Assembly: GCA_002421685.1 (NCBI GenBank)
Contig: DISB01000016.1
Location: forward strand, 66,245-130,244
Origin: Bacteroidetes bacterium UBA6221
GTDB taxonomy: Bacteria > Bacteroidota > Bacteroidia > Chitinophagales > Chitinophagaceae
Length of the DNA: 64,000 bases
Direction of reading: 5' to 3'
The notes below the pieces were generated by a model that saw only the letters and a program-made list of their open reading frames with translations, did no database searches and was not told where the DNA came from. Positions within the stretch are counted from its first letter, which is position 1, and each line of letters starts with the position of its first letter. The position numbers and the translations under genes are program-made. Of this stretch, positions 16,027-24,146 are shown piece by piece.

Positions 16027-17718
16027 TTAGCTCTCTCTAACTCCCTGCATAATCAACTCCCTCACCTCCCCCATACTCGCCCTCATCAGCCAGTGCATGC
16101 CCTTTTGTTGCAGCAGTTGGTCTATCAGCAGGGGCAGGCGGCGGCTGTAGGTAATATCGGCCTGTGTTATGGCGCCGGTGCCGTGCAGGGTGGCTATTTC
16201 TTCGGTGCTTAATACGCTCAGTTCGTCCAGCTCGGTAATGAGCTGCGCTTTCTTTTTCATCAGTTCGTCGCCGCTGTATTGTTTGTCCACAAAGTCCATA
16301 GCCATACGGCGGCGTATAAATACAGGCATTCCAGCTTTGGTTCCCTCGCTGTATTCGGCCAGCAGGTCGGCGCCGGTCTTTATACGAAACTGCGTAGGCT
16401 TGATGATGCGGAAAGCATTGGCGGCCGGCTCCGCATTGCGGTAGGCAATGATGTCGCGCAGGGTATCGTAAATCACCTTATCAAACATATCGTTGCTGAT
16501 GGTGTTGATAAACTTGTACAGGCGTTCCTGGTCTATGGCTTTGGCCACGCCGCTCTGCGCTTCGTCGGTCCTGTGCAGGTGCAGGGCTTCTATTACCAGT
16601 TGCATCACCTGGCGGCATACGCTGCGGTGGTGTATGTTGATATTGACATCGGGGTTCACAATTTGTATGGGCGTGCCGTTCTTCATTTCCTCGTGCGGGA
16701 TGATCATGCGCTGGCCGGGGTTGCGGCTCACCTGCCCGTTGCCGCCGCAGGCGGGGCATTGCGCCAGCTCTACACCCGTAGGGCAGGTTTCGCAGTCGCG
16801 CTGCACATGGCCGCGGCCCTGGCAATCAGGGCAGTCGGTACTCGCCTCCACTATATACGGGTGCGATGCTTCTTTATCCACCAACTGCGCCGCGCTGTAA
16901 CTACTAATGAAATCATCCGCCGCAGCTTTCGCCTTGCTGAAGTAACTGTCGTAATATCCCTGTGTGTTCCATTCGCCACCGGCAACCGTTAGCGGCAACC
17001 TGCCGAGCATATGTGCGTAGTAGCCACCGCTGTCTTCTTTGGCCAGGTAATATTTTTTGCTCTGCGCATCGTAAGCAAAGCGCCAGATGGTATGTTCATT
17101 CACCCACCAGGCATAGCCATCACGTTTGAAGATGATATCGGAATTCGTACGCCATACCATATCTTTTGTATTCACAAACCAGATATCCACTTCCAGTTTA
17201 TCATCGCCTTGCTCATAAAAGGGTTTTGCAGGCATACGCAGGAACACGCCATTGGGGTCTTCCACCATATTGCGGAAACCGATGCTGGCGAAGTAACCTG
17301 TAATATCATAACCGCTGAAACGGTTGCCCCATATATAGGCACGGTCGTTTTCGTCCGTTACTTCCAGCGTGTAGTTACTGTCCTGGAATATAGCGCCTGT
17401 CACAACTTCTGTTATCTGCCCGAAGGGTGCTTTGGTGAGCGGGCGGTACTGGCTGTAGCGCCAGTTGCGGGTGGCATCGTCCTCGCGCGGGTGGCGGCTC
17501 AGCAGGAAGTTATCAAACAGGTACTGGTATTCTTCGCCATAATAGCCGGCGGGCTTTATCATACGCCCGGTAGCCGCATCGCGAAAACGGGGACATGCGC
17601 CCGTAGTGTGCAGGCTGATGCCATAATATACATCGCGCCAACGTTGCAGGTTTTCCGTCATAGCGGCAGGCATTTTTACATCTTTATTCAGCAGGGCTAT
17701 TACTTGTTTTATGTTCAT
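16027..17718 (-). CDS. phage portal-like protein with DnaJ-type zinc finger
   Basis: This 563-residue protein is read as a portal from position and layout: an N-terminal WRDVYYGISLHTTG segment, a beta-rich middle with VTGAIFQDSNYTLEV, and a helical C-terminal region (KTGADLLAEYSEGTKAGMPV, then RRRMAMDFVDKQYS). Portals form the dodecameric DNA gate of the capsid. Unusual is a zinc-finger insertion at about residues 293-330 with CPDCQGRG, CETC and CPACGGNG, the CxxCxGxG signature of DnaJ. No close family was recalled, so the portal call is inferential. It is the only head-type candidate besides the terminase. Confidence 0.6.
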   Translation of the reverse strand: MNIKQVIALLNKDVKMPAAMTENLQRWRDVYYGISLHTTGACPRFRDAATGRMIKPAGYYGEEYQYLFDNFLLSRHPREDDATRNWRYSQYRPLTKAPFGQITEVVTGAIFQDSNYTLEVTDENDRAYIWGNRFSGYDITGYFASIGFRNMVEDPNGVFLRMPAKPFYEQGDDKLEVDIWFVNTKDMVWRTNSDIIFKRDGYAWWVNEHTIWRFAYDAQSKKYYLAKEDSGGYYAHMLGRLPLTVAGGEWNTQGYYDSYFSKAKAAADDFISSYSAAQLVDKEASHPYIVEASTDCPDCQGRGHVQRDCETCPTGVELAQCPACGGNGQVSRNPGQRMIIPHEEMKNGTPIQIVNPDVNINIHHRSVCRQVMQLVIEALHLHRTDEAQSGVAKAIDQERLYKFINTISNDMFDKVIYDTLRDIIAYRNAEPAANAFRIIKPTQFRIKTGADLLAEYSEGTKAGMPVFIRRRMAMDFVDKQYSGDELMKKKAQLITELDELSVLSTEEIATLHGTGAITQADITYSRRLPLLIDQLLQQKGMHWLMRASMGEVRELIMQGVRES

Positions 17719-17900
17719 GATTTTAGTTTTTAGTAGTTAGAGATTTAGTAGTAAGTAATAAGTTGAAAAATAACAGCGGGGCGGGTGTTGGTGATATTGT
17801 ATCCCCGCCATTGCGGGGCAAGCTATTTTGTAGCGTTTTGTATCGTTTTATTGTGCATTTGCACTTTCCTCACCGCCCGGCTGTTATTAATGGACAGGCC

Positions 17901-18554
17901 TTAAATCAACCCGTTGCAATCGCCGAGGTAAAACAGGGCATCGCCTGTGGTCAGCTCAGGCTTGTTAAAGTCGAGCGGGTCGCCTTTGAACTCCAACTGG
18001 CCTTTTTTGATTTCCAGTATGTAGGAGCTGCCGCCGCTACCCTGCCTTTCGTAAGACAGGAATACATCGAGGCTGGCCTCCATCGGTTTGCCGTTCTCAT
18101 CTTTGGGCACCACTACGGTGCCGTCGCAAAACACAAACATGTAGCGCATCATAGCGCGTTTGGTTTTCTTGTCTTTCCAGAAATCGTAATCGAAAAACAG
18201 GTTAGCTGCCTCAGCCGGCGGCCCTACCACTGCCGGGGTTTCTATCGCTATCCTGTCCTGGAAGGTGATGATGCGGCTGGTGGCCACACGTTCACTGGGG
18301 CGGCAGTCGGCTATCTGCAGTTCTTCAAAGCTCGGGTCCTGCACCTCTATGTTGGCCAGCGGGCTGCTGAAGGTAAGCGTGTTAGCTGTTGCCAGGCCCT
18401 CAAGGCCCACACAGGTAAAAGGTACGGGCAGGTCTACACTGCAAGGGAAGAAACCGATACGGTCAATATTTCTTTTGCGCACTTTCAGGTCGCAACCACC
18501 GGGCTCGTTGACGGTGACGGTAATGTTGGCGCAGTCTGCGGGACAAAATGCCAT
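17901..18554 (-). CDS. phage-cluster structural protein, possible tail tube
   Basis: This 217-residue beta-rich protein has 8 Cys. The start at 18554 is chosen over 18653 because three consecutive genes here share the context ACCATGGCA. It begins MAFCPADCANITVTVNEPGG; internal blocks are IGFFPCSVDLPVPFTCVG and ITFQDRIAIETPAVV, and the end is GDALFYLGDCNGLI. Size and position between tail-tip genes and portal fit a major tail or connector protein, but no motif proves it. The 180 bp between this gene and the portal hold nothing recognised. Confidence 0.5.
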   Translation of the reverse strand: MAFCPADCANITVTVNEPGGCDLKVRKRNIDRIGFFPCSVDLPVPFTCVGLEGLATANTLTFSSPLANIEVQDPSFEELQIADCRPSERVATSRIITFQDRIAIETPAVVGPPAEAANLFFDYDFWKDKKTKRAMMRYMFVFCDGTVVVPKDENGKPMEASLDVFLSYERQGSGGSSYILEIKKGQLEFKGDPLDFNKPELTTGDALFYLGDCNGLI

Positions 18555-18713
18555 GGTAAAAATGTTTAGTTCCGGCCCTACCCTGCGGGCCATTTTGTTA
18601 AGTAATGTTAAGTCAGTACCAGGGTGTACTTTTTTTATCCTTGTTCTTTCCATCTCCGCTTTAGGGCAGAGGGTGAACTTTAAGCGCAGGACCCGCTTGC
18701 AGGCAGGAAAAAA

Positions 18714-19583
18714 TTATGGTGTTGCGTTAAAACATATCGTGCGGCAGAAGGTCTCTTTGATAGGCCAGCCATTGTTGCATACGTCTATAACGCTCACGTA
18801 ATATTCAGTGCATTCTTCCAACTCGTAAAAGAGCGGATTGATTTTTCGTTTTACAGAAGTGGTAGTGGGCGATATGGGTATCACACCGTTGAAGCTATCA
18901 CCACCCGGCAGTCCACGGTGCCACTGGTTGTACACCAATTTCAGGTTGGTAGTAGCCGGGCTCGACTGTGTGAAGCTGATGTTCATATAATAATCGCATT
19001 TGCCATTGCCCAACGGCACTTCGGAGAAGGTGATGACCACATTAGAAATAGCTACGCAGGGCGGGTCGTTAAATGCCTGTACGTCATTTACGTGACAGTT
19101 TTTGCTACGGCCATTGCAGAGCAGCGCGCGTATATACAACACTGTACCTATGTTCTGGCAGGGAATTTTTATAATGCCGCTCGAGGGCAGGTTGGTATAG
19201 GTAAACTTGCTCGATGTGCCGTTTTGTATATACTCCACCTCCCAGCCACATGTTGGGTCTGTATGCCCTGGCGGCAGCGTGTAGGTTATTTCTATATGGT
19301 ACAGGCTGCCCACCTTCTTCATCTCCGAGGCAAAACTAATACACTCGTAATCGTTGATTAAGGTATAAGTTCGGTACACAGGCGGGCAATGCGTTTCATC
19401 CGCATTCACCAATATGAATTCAAATTCATAGTCACCGGGCGTTAACCCTGTGATAGTGAACGCCGCATTGGTACGGTTGGTATAGCTACCCCAGGCACCT
19501 GAAGGTAGCTGCCTATGCCGCTCTTTGAAATACTGCCCTGCGGTGAGCGTGGGCGCGGGTATGGTAATAGTCAGGTCTGCCAT
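18714..19583 (-). CDS. FN3-like virion-associated protein
   Basis: This 289-residue protein starts at the ATG at 19583, 4 bp after the preceding stop; the frame upstream is spurious. The sequence MADLTITIPAPTLTAGQYFK, NAAFTITGLTPGDYEFEFIL and ECTEYYVSVIDVCNNG shows fibronectin-type-III-like strands in at least two or three modules. It contains about 12 Cys and has no signal peptide. FN3 modules are common on phage tails and bind surfaces or sugars, so it is a candidate tail decoration or receptor-contact protein. Confidence 0.6.
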   Translation of the reverse strand: MADLTITIPAPTLTAGQYFKERHRQLPSGAWGSYTNRTNAAFTITGLTPGDYEFEFILVNADETHCPPVYRTYTLINDYECISFASEMKKVGSLYHIEITYTLPPGHTDPTCGWEVEYIQNGTSSKFTYTNLPSSGIIKIPCQNIGTVLYIRALLCNGRSKNCHVNDVQAFNDPPCVAISNVVITFSEVPLGNGKCDYYMNISFTQSSPATTNLKLVYNQWHRGLPGGDSFNGVIPISPTTTSVKRKINPLFYELEECTEYYVSVIDVCNNGWPIKETFCRTICFNATP

Positions 19584-19587
19584 GGTG

Positions 19588-20094
19588 TTATGGATTTGGT
19601 GTGGTGTTAAGAGTTGCGTAAAGGCTGTCTGCATGATAGAGCGCCGTAGCTTTCACACGGTAGTAATAGGTTTGTCCGTTGGTGAGTTCTGTATCCAGTA
19701 TTGCCGTACTGCTGCCGGTGTACACTATTTCAGTATTCACTGTAAAGGCTGCATCATCCGCACGTTCCAGTGTATAAGATGTTGCGCCGGTTACTTCGTC
19801 CCAATACAGCGCTACTTCTGTATCTCCGGGCGTAGCTACGAAGTTGGCGGGTGTGTCCAGTATCGTGGTATTCACAGACAATTCCAGTGGTGCGCTAACG
19901 ATTCCGTAGCAGCATTGCCTGGTGATGCGGATGTTGTACAGTGTATCATCCAGCAGGTTGTTCAGCTCGATAGGCGGAATATAGGCGGGTTGCGTAGTCC
20001 ACAAAGTTTCGCCTTCTGTTTTGTAAGACACGGTATAGCTGGTGCTGCATACGGTGTTATGGTCGGTAATGGGGATGGTGATTTTTCTTGCCAT
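19588..20094 (-). CDS. two-module fibronectin type III protein
   Basis: This 168-residue protein consists of two FN3 modules: residues about 3-85 (YTVSYKTEGETLWTTQPAYI, LLDDTLYNIRITRQC) and 88-168 (VALYWDEVTGATSYTLERAD, TNGQTYYYRVKATA). The second has the textbook FN3 core W-x-S-Y-x-L and TYYYRVKA. It lies 4 bp after the preceding gene and 4 bp before the next, so it belongs to a tight structural operon. It is probably exposed on the tail tip. Confidence 0.75.
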   Translation of the reverse strand: MARKITIPITDHNTVCSTSYTVSYKTEGETLWTTQPAYIPPIELNNLLDDTLYNIRITRQCCYGIVSAPLELSVNTTILDTPANFVATPGDTEVALYWDEVTGATSYTLERADDAAFTVNTEIVYTGSSTAILDTELTNGQTYYYRVKATALYHADSLYATLNTTPNP

Positions 20095-20098
20095 GGTT

Positions 20099-21847
20099 TT
20101 AGATATTAAATGTTATGTTATTCAATTCAATTGTTACATCGCTTGCAGAAGCTGCTGTCGAGAAGCCATAGTAATAGATACGCCCGTAAGTGTCTATAGT
20201 AATGAATGTATCAGGTGGTAGGCTGCTGTTGGTACTGTTCAGTGCAATAGTTTCTGCCGGGCGGCCGTTGCTGCCAATGATGGCGATTACTTCTCCTATA
20301 TGTACAGGTTCGCCGGGATGTGCAGGGTCTTCAGTAAGTGTTTCGTTCACCACCTTGAGGTTAATTGCTACTTCGTGGTTATGGGCTGCTCCCGAGGTTT
20401 CCGCCATATCAGGCTCCCAGTCTGCAAAACCCACCATTACCACTTCATCAGTATCGGTATCATCTACTGCAAACACACCAGGTACCGGTATGTCGCATAT
20501 ATGCTCTGCAACAGAGAATGAAACCGCGGCAGGTAATGCACATACTGCGGGCAGACCGGCACAGAGATCGATTATATTGTCAGCATTGCGGGCATGGACT
20601 TTATTAACAGGCGCGGGCGCATCATAATAGATATAGGCGTCAATATAGCCGTCTGAAGTAACTCCGAATACCTTGTACACATCGCAGCCTATAGATACTG
20701 TATCAATATCATTGACATGCGTCACACCGTTCCTGGTGCGGAAATAATCAAGCAAACCTTGATAATCGTTTGCAATGAGCTGTTTACTGCTATTGTAAAA
20801 AGCACCGCCGTTATACGTTCCCGGCAATACATATATTTTATCGCTGCCGTCAAAGTTCTGACTGGTTTTACAATCGGGCATGCAGCCGAATATTTGTCTT
20901 TGTGTACAATCCTCCAGCGCCACCTCCAGCTTGAAAAATTCAAAGCACTTGCTCACCTGTTTGAAAGCCGTACCACCAGCAAACTGATATTCCCTTACGC
21001 CTGAGAAATCGTCCACCCATATACGGTTGGCGTGCAGTTGTCCTTCTATTTCATACATCTTCCAGGGTGGCAGGTATTCAAAACCTTCCAGCAGGTATTG
21101 CGCAGCACTTTCACTACGTTGCAGTTTACAGTTATAGCTGATTTCCCTTTTTATATCTCGTGGGCGACGTACTATACGGCCACGCAGCGTGGTTATTTTT
21201 CGATAGGCAAAGCTTGCATCGCCGCTCAATACCTCATCAGCCGTACCGTAAAAGTCCCCGGTAAATTTATCTATACAATCAAACTTTGAAAGGATGCGTA
21301 TGAGTTGCTCTCCACAGTTGCCGGCAGGTATAAATATTTCGGACGATGCACCTGCCAGGGTTACTTCATTCCCTAAAACTTCCACCAGCGGGTCACTAAT
21401 ATCTCCACCGTCTATAACTAATGGCGAGAAGCCTGTTTGTTCAAAAGTGATATTGCGTGCTACATCACAGCAGTTGTTCTGGCAATAACGCTCGGTATAT
21501 TTATTGAAGACTATTACCCCGTTGCTTTGTATAACTTCCGCACGCAATACATAACACTCGTGTGCGCACATAGCAGGGCTGAACGATTTGAGCCGGGCAT
21601 TGAAAAAATGCGTACCGTGGCCGGGTATCTTGCCGAAGTAATAGTCGAAATAAGAAGTTGCTTCCTCATATTGTATCAGGCCATCTGCACTGTACACGTA
21701 TATTTTCAATATATAGCTACCGTTGCCGTTATTAATATGTCCCTGCAAAAACATATCTGTTGGATAAGCAATGGCTTCGCAGTAACAGGGTACATCCTTA
21801 GACTGGTGATAATATTGCAGGTCGGTTATTTTGTCAAACCAAATCAT
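20099..21847 (-). CDS. large cysteine-rich tail-tip protein
   Basis: This 582-residue protein has no signal peptide but 18 Cys, including PCYCEA, NNCCDVA and GCMPDCK. The first 110 residues (TDMFLQGHINNGNGSYILKI) look like a carbohydrate-binding-type beta sandwich. The middle (ITTLRGRIVRRPRDIKREIS, EGFEYLPPWKMYEIEGQLHA) recalls baseplate hub folds, and the C-terminus is a beta-rich receptor-type domain. Position after the tape measure and the 740-aa protein fits a tail-associated adhesin. The call is by context. Confidence 0.6.
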   Translation of the reverse strand: MIWFDKITDLQYYHQSKDVPCYCEAIAYPTDMFLQGHINNGNGSYILKIYVYSADGLIQYEEATSYFDYYFGKIPGHGTHFFNARLKSFSPAMCAHECYVLRAEVIQSNGVIVFNKYTERYCQNNCCDVARNITFEQTGFSPLVIDGGDISDPLVEVLGNEVTLAGASSEIFIPAGNCGEQLIRILSKFDCIDKFTGDFYGTADEVLSGDASFAYRKITTLRGRIVRRPRDIKREISYNCKLQRSESAAQYLLEGFEYLPPWKMYEIEGQLHANRIWVDDFSGVREYQFAGGTAFKQVSKCFEFFKLEVALEDCTQRQIFGCMPDCKTSQNFDGSDKIYVLPGTYNGGAFYNSSKQLIANDYQGLLDYFRTRNGVTHVNDIDTVSIGCDVYKVFGVTSDGYIDAYIYYDAPAPVNKVHARNADNIIDLCAGLPAVCALPAAVSFSVAEHICDIPVPGVFAVDDTDTDEVVMVGFADWEPDMAETSGAAHNHEVAINLKVVNETLTEDPAHPGEPVHIGEVIAIIGSNGRPAETIALNSTNSSLPPDTFITIDTYGRIYYYGFSTAASASDVTIELNNITFNI

Positions 21848-21893
21848 GATGATGAATTATTTTATTAGGAATCAGGTTTTTTATTTTTTGGGT

Positions 21894-24116
21894 TTATACA
21901 GTTCCTTTGAGCTGTATATATGGACCGAGGCTATCCGAGGTGTCATAACTCACTTCTATTTCTTTGATGCGGCCTTCGTTGTAGAATTGAACCGGCAAGA
22001 GAACTTTCTGGTCCAGTTGAATATTAGTCAGGTCGCCAAATAGTTCCAGCTTTTTAATATCATCGCAGCACAATTCCATTTTGGCCTGCCAGTTCATATT
22101 CATTACGGGTTTGCGCAGGGGGTCGTCCACCCAATGAAACCAATCCCATAATGTATTCTCGTAACCGGGCTCGAAGTACATAGGATAGTTAACCAGCGTA
22201 GCCGGCTTTTTAATTTCGCGCGCACCGAAGAAATCTGTAACCAGGTAATAGCCGGGCTGGTTGGGGGGTAATGTGAGGCCACTACCTCTCACAAAGGTCT
22301 GCTCGGGATGCTTCACCCACCAATCGCGCCCATCTGTGTACCTGCTGTTCTGCACAGGCGGGGTAATCGGTGTATTGGCCAGCCACCTGCCTGTATGGCT
22401 TTTTATGCAACGTGCATTCTCGTAACTGACGCCATCCCAAATCAATATTTTGGGCAGGGTACAATTCTCATCTTTAAGCAGCAGGGCGTAATCGGCAAAC
22501 TCCTGTATGTGCTTGCCCACCATGTCAAACATCACACCCGCCAGGAAGGGTGTGAGGAACGAACCATTTACCACTACCTGCATCGCATCATACAGGTAAT
22601 CTTCACTGGCGCCATCCAGCCTGAATTTGCTAGCGCCAAACTGCACACTTTTATCCTTTACTCCTTCAAAATTCGGGTTCAGGTCAATATTGCCATGCGA
22701 CACCATCCCGTTCATCTGGCTCATAGCCTCGTTACCACAGGTATCAGCCGCATCGGGGGTATATATTCCCGCTGTATAAGCAGGATACTTCAATTCGTTC
22801 CACTCAAAGCATAAACCTTCCAGCAGCTTCAACCTGTCCGCACTATTTTCGGTGAAATCGTAAACGGGTGCGCCTTGCAAGTACCAATCCTTCCGCTGAA
22901 AATAGAGTTTACCATTTTTTACCCGCCACTCAGCATTATACACTCCCTTCAATTGGTCAAGGAACATATCCAGTGTGAGCAGCGGGTTGTTATCTTCTAT
23001 ATAATAATCTGTATTGTTAGGAATACCACGCAGTGCATTCAGCGTTTTAAACCTACGTATGCCACGGGCCACAGGCGCGTGGAAATAACAGGCGTTGTAA
23101 TGAGGATTAAACACATCTTTCATCAAACCGCGCGACGAGGTTTCTACATCTACATACTGTTTAAAGAATATGGGCGCTGTATCGCCATCCACCTGTACAT
23201 TACAATAGTCGCAAACATTTTTTATGTAATCGCGTATCAAAGGTGCGGGATGTTCCCTGCCGCATCCACCCGCTTCTACAAAGAACGAACCGAAGGCATC
23301 CAGCATTTTTTTAAAATCGAAATAAGGTATCGTCTGCCAGTTAACGGTATTCAACGGTTTACCCGTTAGTATATTAATCAATGCATTTATGGCACCTATA
23401 ATAATATTAACAACGCCAAATACGCCATTTAAAGCAACCATTAAAGGCACAAGTGCCTGGAGGGTAGGTATTGACACAACACCGCTCATCCACCACACTA
23501 TAATCAGCATACCATTGGGCCGCTGTTCGTTGCAATAGCTGAAGCGCGGGTGTTTCTTACCATTTGCGGGTACTTTCTGAAACATACCGCTGTAGTTGTC
23601 GCTTATCATCGTGCGTTTGATGCAGTTCAGGCGGTCATCTTTCTGCTTCAGTGTAACGTCAAAAGTACAGGTGCTCTCTTCGCACCACCGCAGGTCTGCC
23701 GCCTTTATGCTGTAGTGAATATAGCTACCACAGTTTGTACTATGTTCAATAGTAACATCCACGCTGTTTAATGGAGCACTTACATCATCTATCAGCCATT
23801 GCTTCAGTAAACGATATGCTTCTCCCTCGAATGTCAGCGTACCTCCTGCACTCTTCTGCAATTGGGATTCCCCACCTGTAGTCAGGCCATCTGCATTCTT
23901 ATTACTCGTCCAGGTAAGTTTCAGCTTATACAGGTCGCTTACATACTCCGTCATATCCAGCGGATTGGGGTAATTAGGAAAGCATCTGCTCTGCGGAAAG
24001 GGATTTATATTATGTTTTTCCACCCGTAGCGATTGTGGGTTAGGGCCTTCATAGTAAATCCTATCGCCCTGGATATTATAGGTCAATGCCTGGTTGATAT
24101 ATATTTTCAGTTCCAT
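21894..24116 (-). CDS. tail-tip / baseplate hub-like protein
   Basis: This 740-residue protein directly follows the tape measure gene (30 bp). N-terminal residues 55-130 (DLYKLKLTWTSNKNADGLTT, AGGTLTFEGEAYRLLKQWLI) resemble the distal-tail type protein found in Bacteroidota prophages. A hydrophobic Gly-rich segment (about 225-260, VNIIIGAINALINILTG) could be a membrane-active or trimer-core region. The C-terminus (MELCCDDIKKLELFGDLTNI) is beta-rich. It has 16 Cys and no signal peptide. Canonical position is Dit/Tal; the function is inferred from that. Confidence 0.6.
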   Translation of the reverse strand: MELKIYINQALTYNIQGDRIYYEGPNPQSLRVEKHNINPFPQSRCFPNYPNPLDMTEYVSDLYKLKLTWTSNKNADGLTTGGESQLQKSAGGTLTFEGEAYRLLKQWLIDDVSAPLNSVDVTIEHSTNCGSYIHYSIKAADLRWCEESTCTFDVTLKQKDDRLNCIKRTMISDNYSGMFQKVPANGKKHPRFSYCNEQRPNGMLIIVWWMSGVVSIPTLQALVPLMVALNGVFGVVNIIIGAINALINILTGKPLNTVNWQTIPYFDFKKMLDAFGSFFVEAGGCGREHPAPLIRDYIKNVCDYCNVQVDGDTAPIFFKQYVDVETSSRGLMKDVFNPHYNACYFHAPVARGIRRFKTLNALRGIPNNTDYYIEDNNPLLTLDMFLDQLKGVYNAEWRVKNGKLYFQRKDWYLQGAPVYDFTENSADRLKLLEGLCFEWNELKYPAYTAGIYTPDAADTCGNEAMSQMNGMVSHGNIDLNPNFEGVKDKSVQFGASKFRLDGASEDYLYDAMQVVVNGSFLTPFLAGVMFDMVGKHIQEFADYALLLKDENCTLPKILIWDGVSYENARCIKSHTGRWLANTPITPPVQNSRYTDGRDWWVKHPEQTFVRGSGLTLPPNQPGYYLVTDFFGAREIKKPATLVNYPMYFEPGYENTLWDWFHWVDDPLRKPVMNMNWQAKMELCCDDIKKLELFGDLTNIQLDQKVLLPVQFYNEGRIKEIEVSYDTSDSLGPYIQLKGTV

Positions 24117-24146
24117 GATGATTTGTTAAGGGGGTTATTGGTGATT

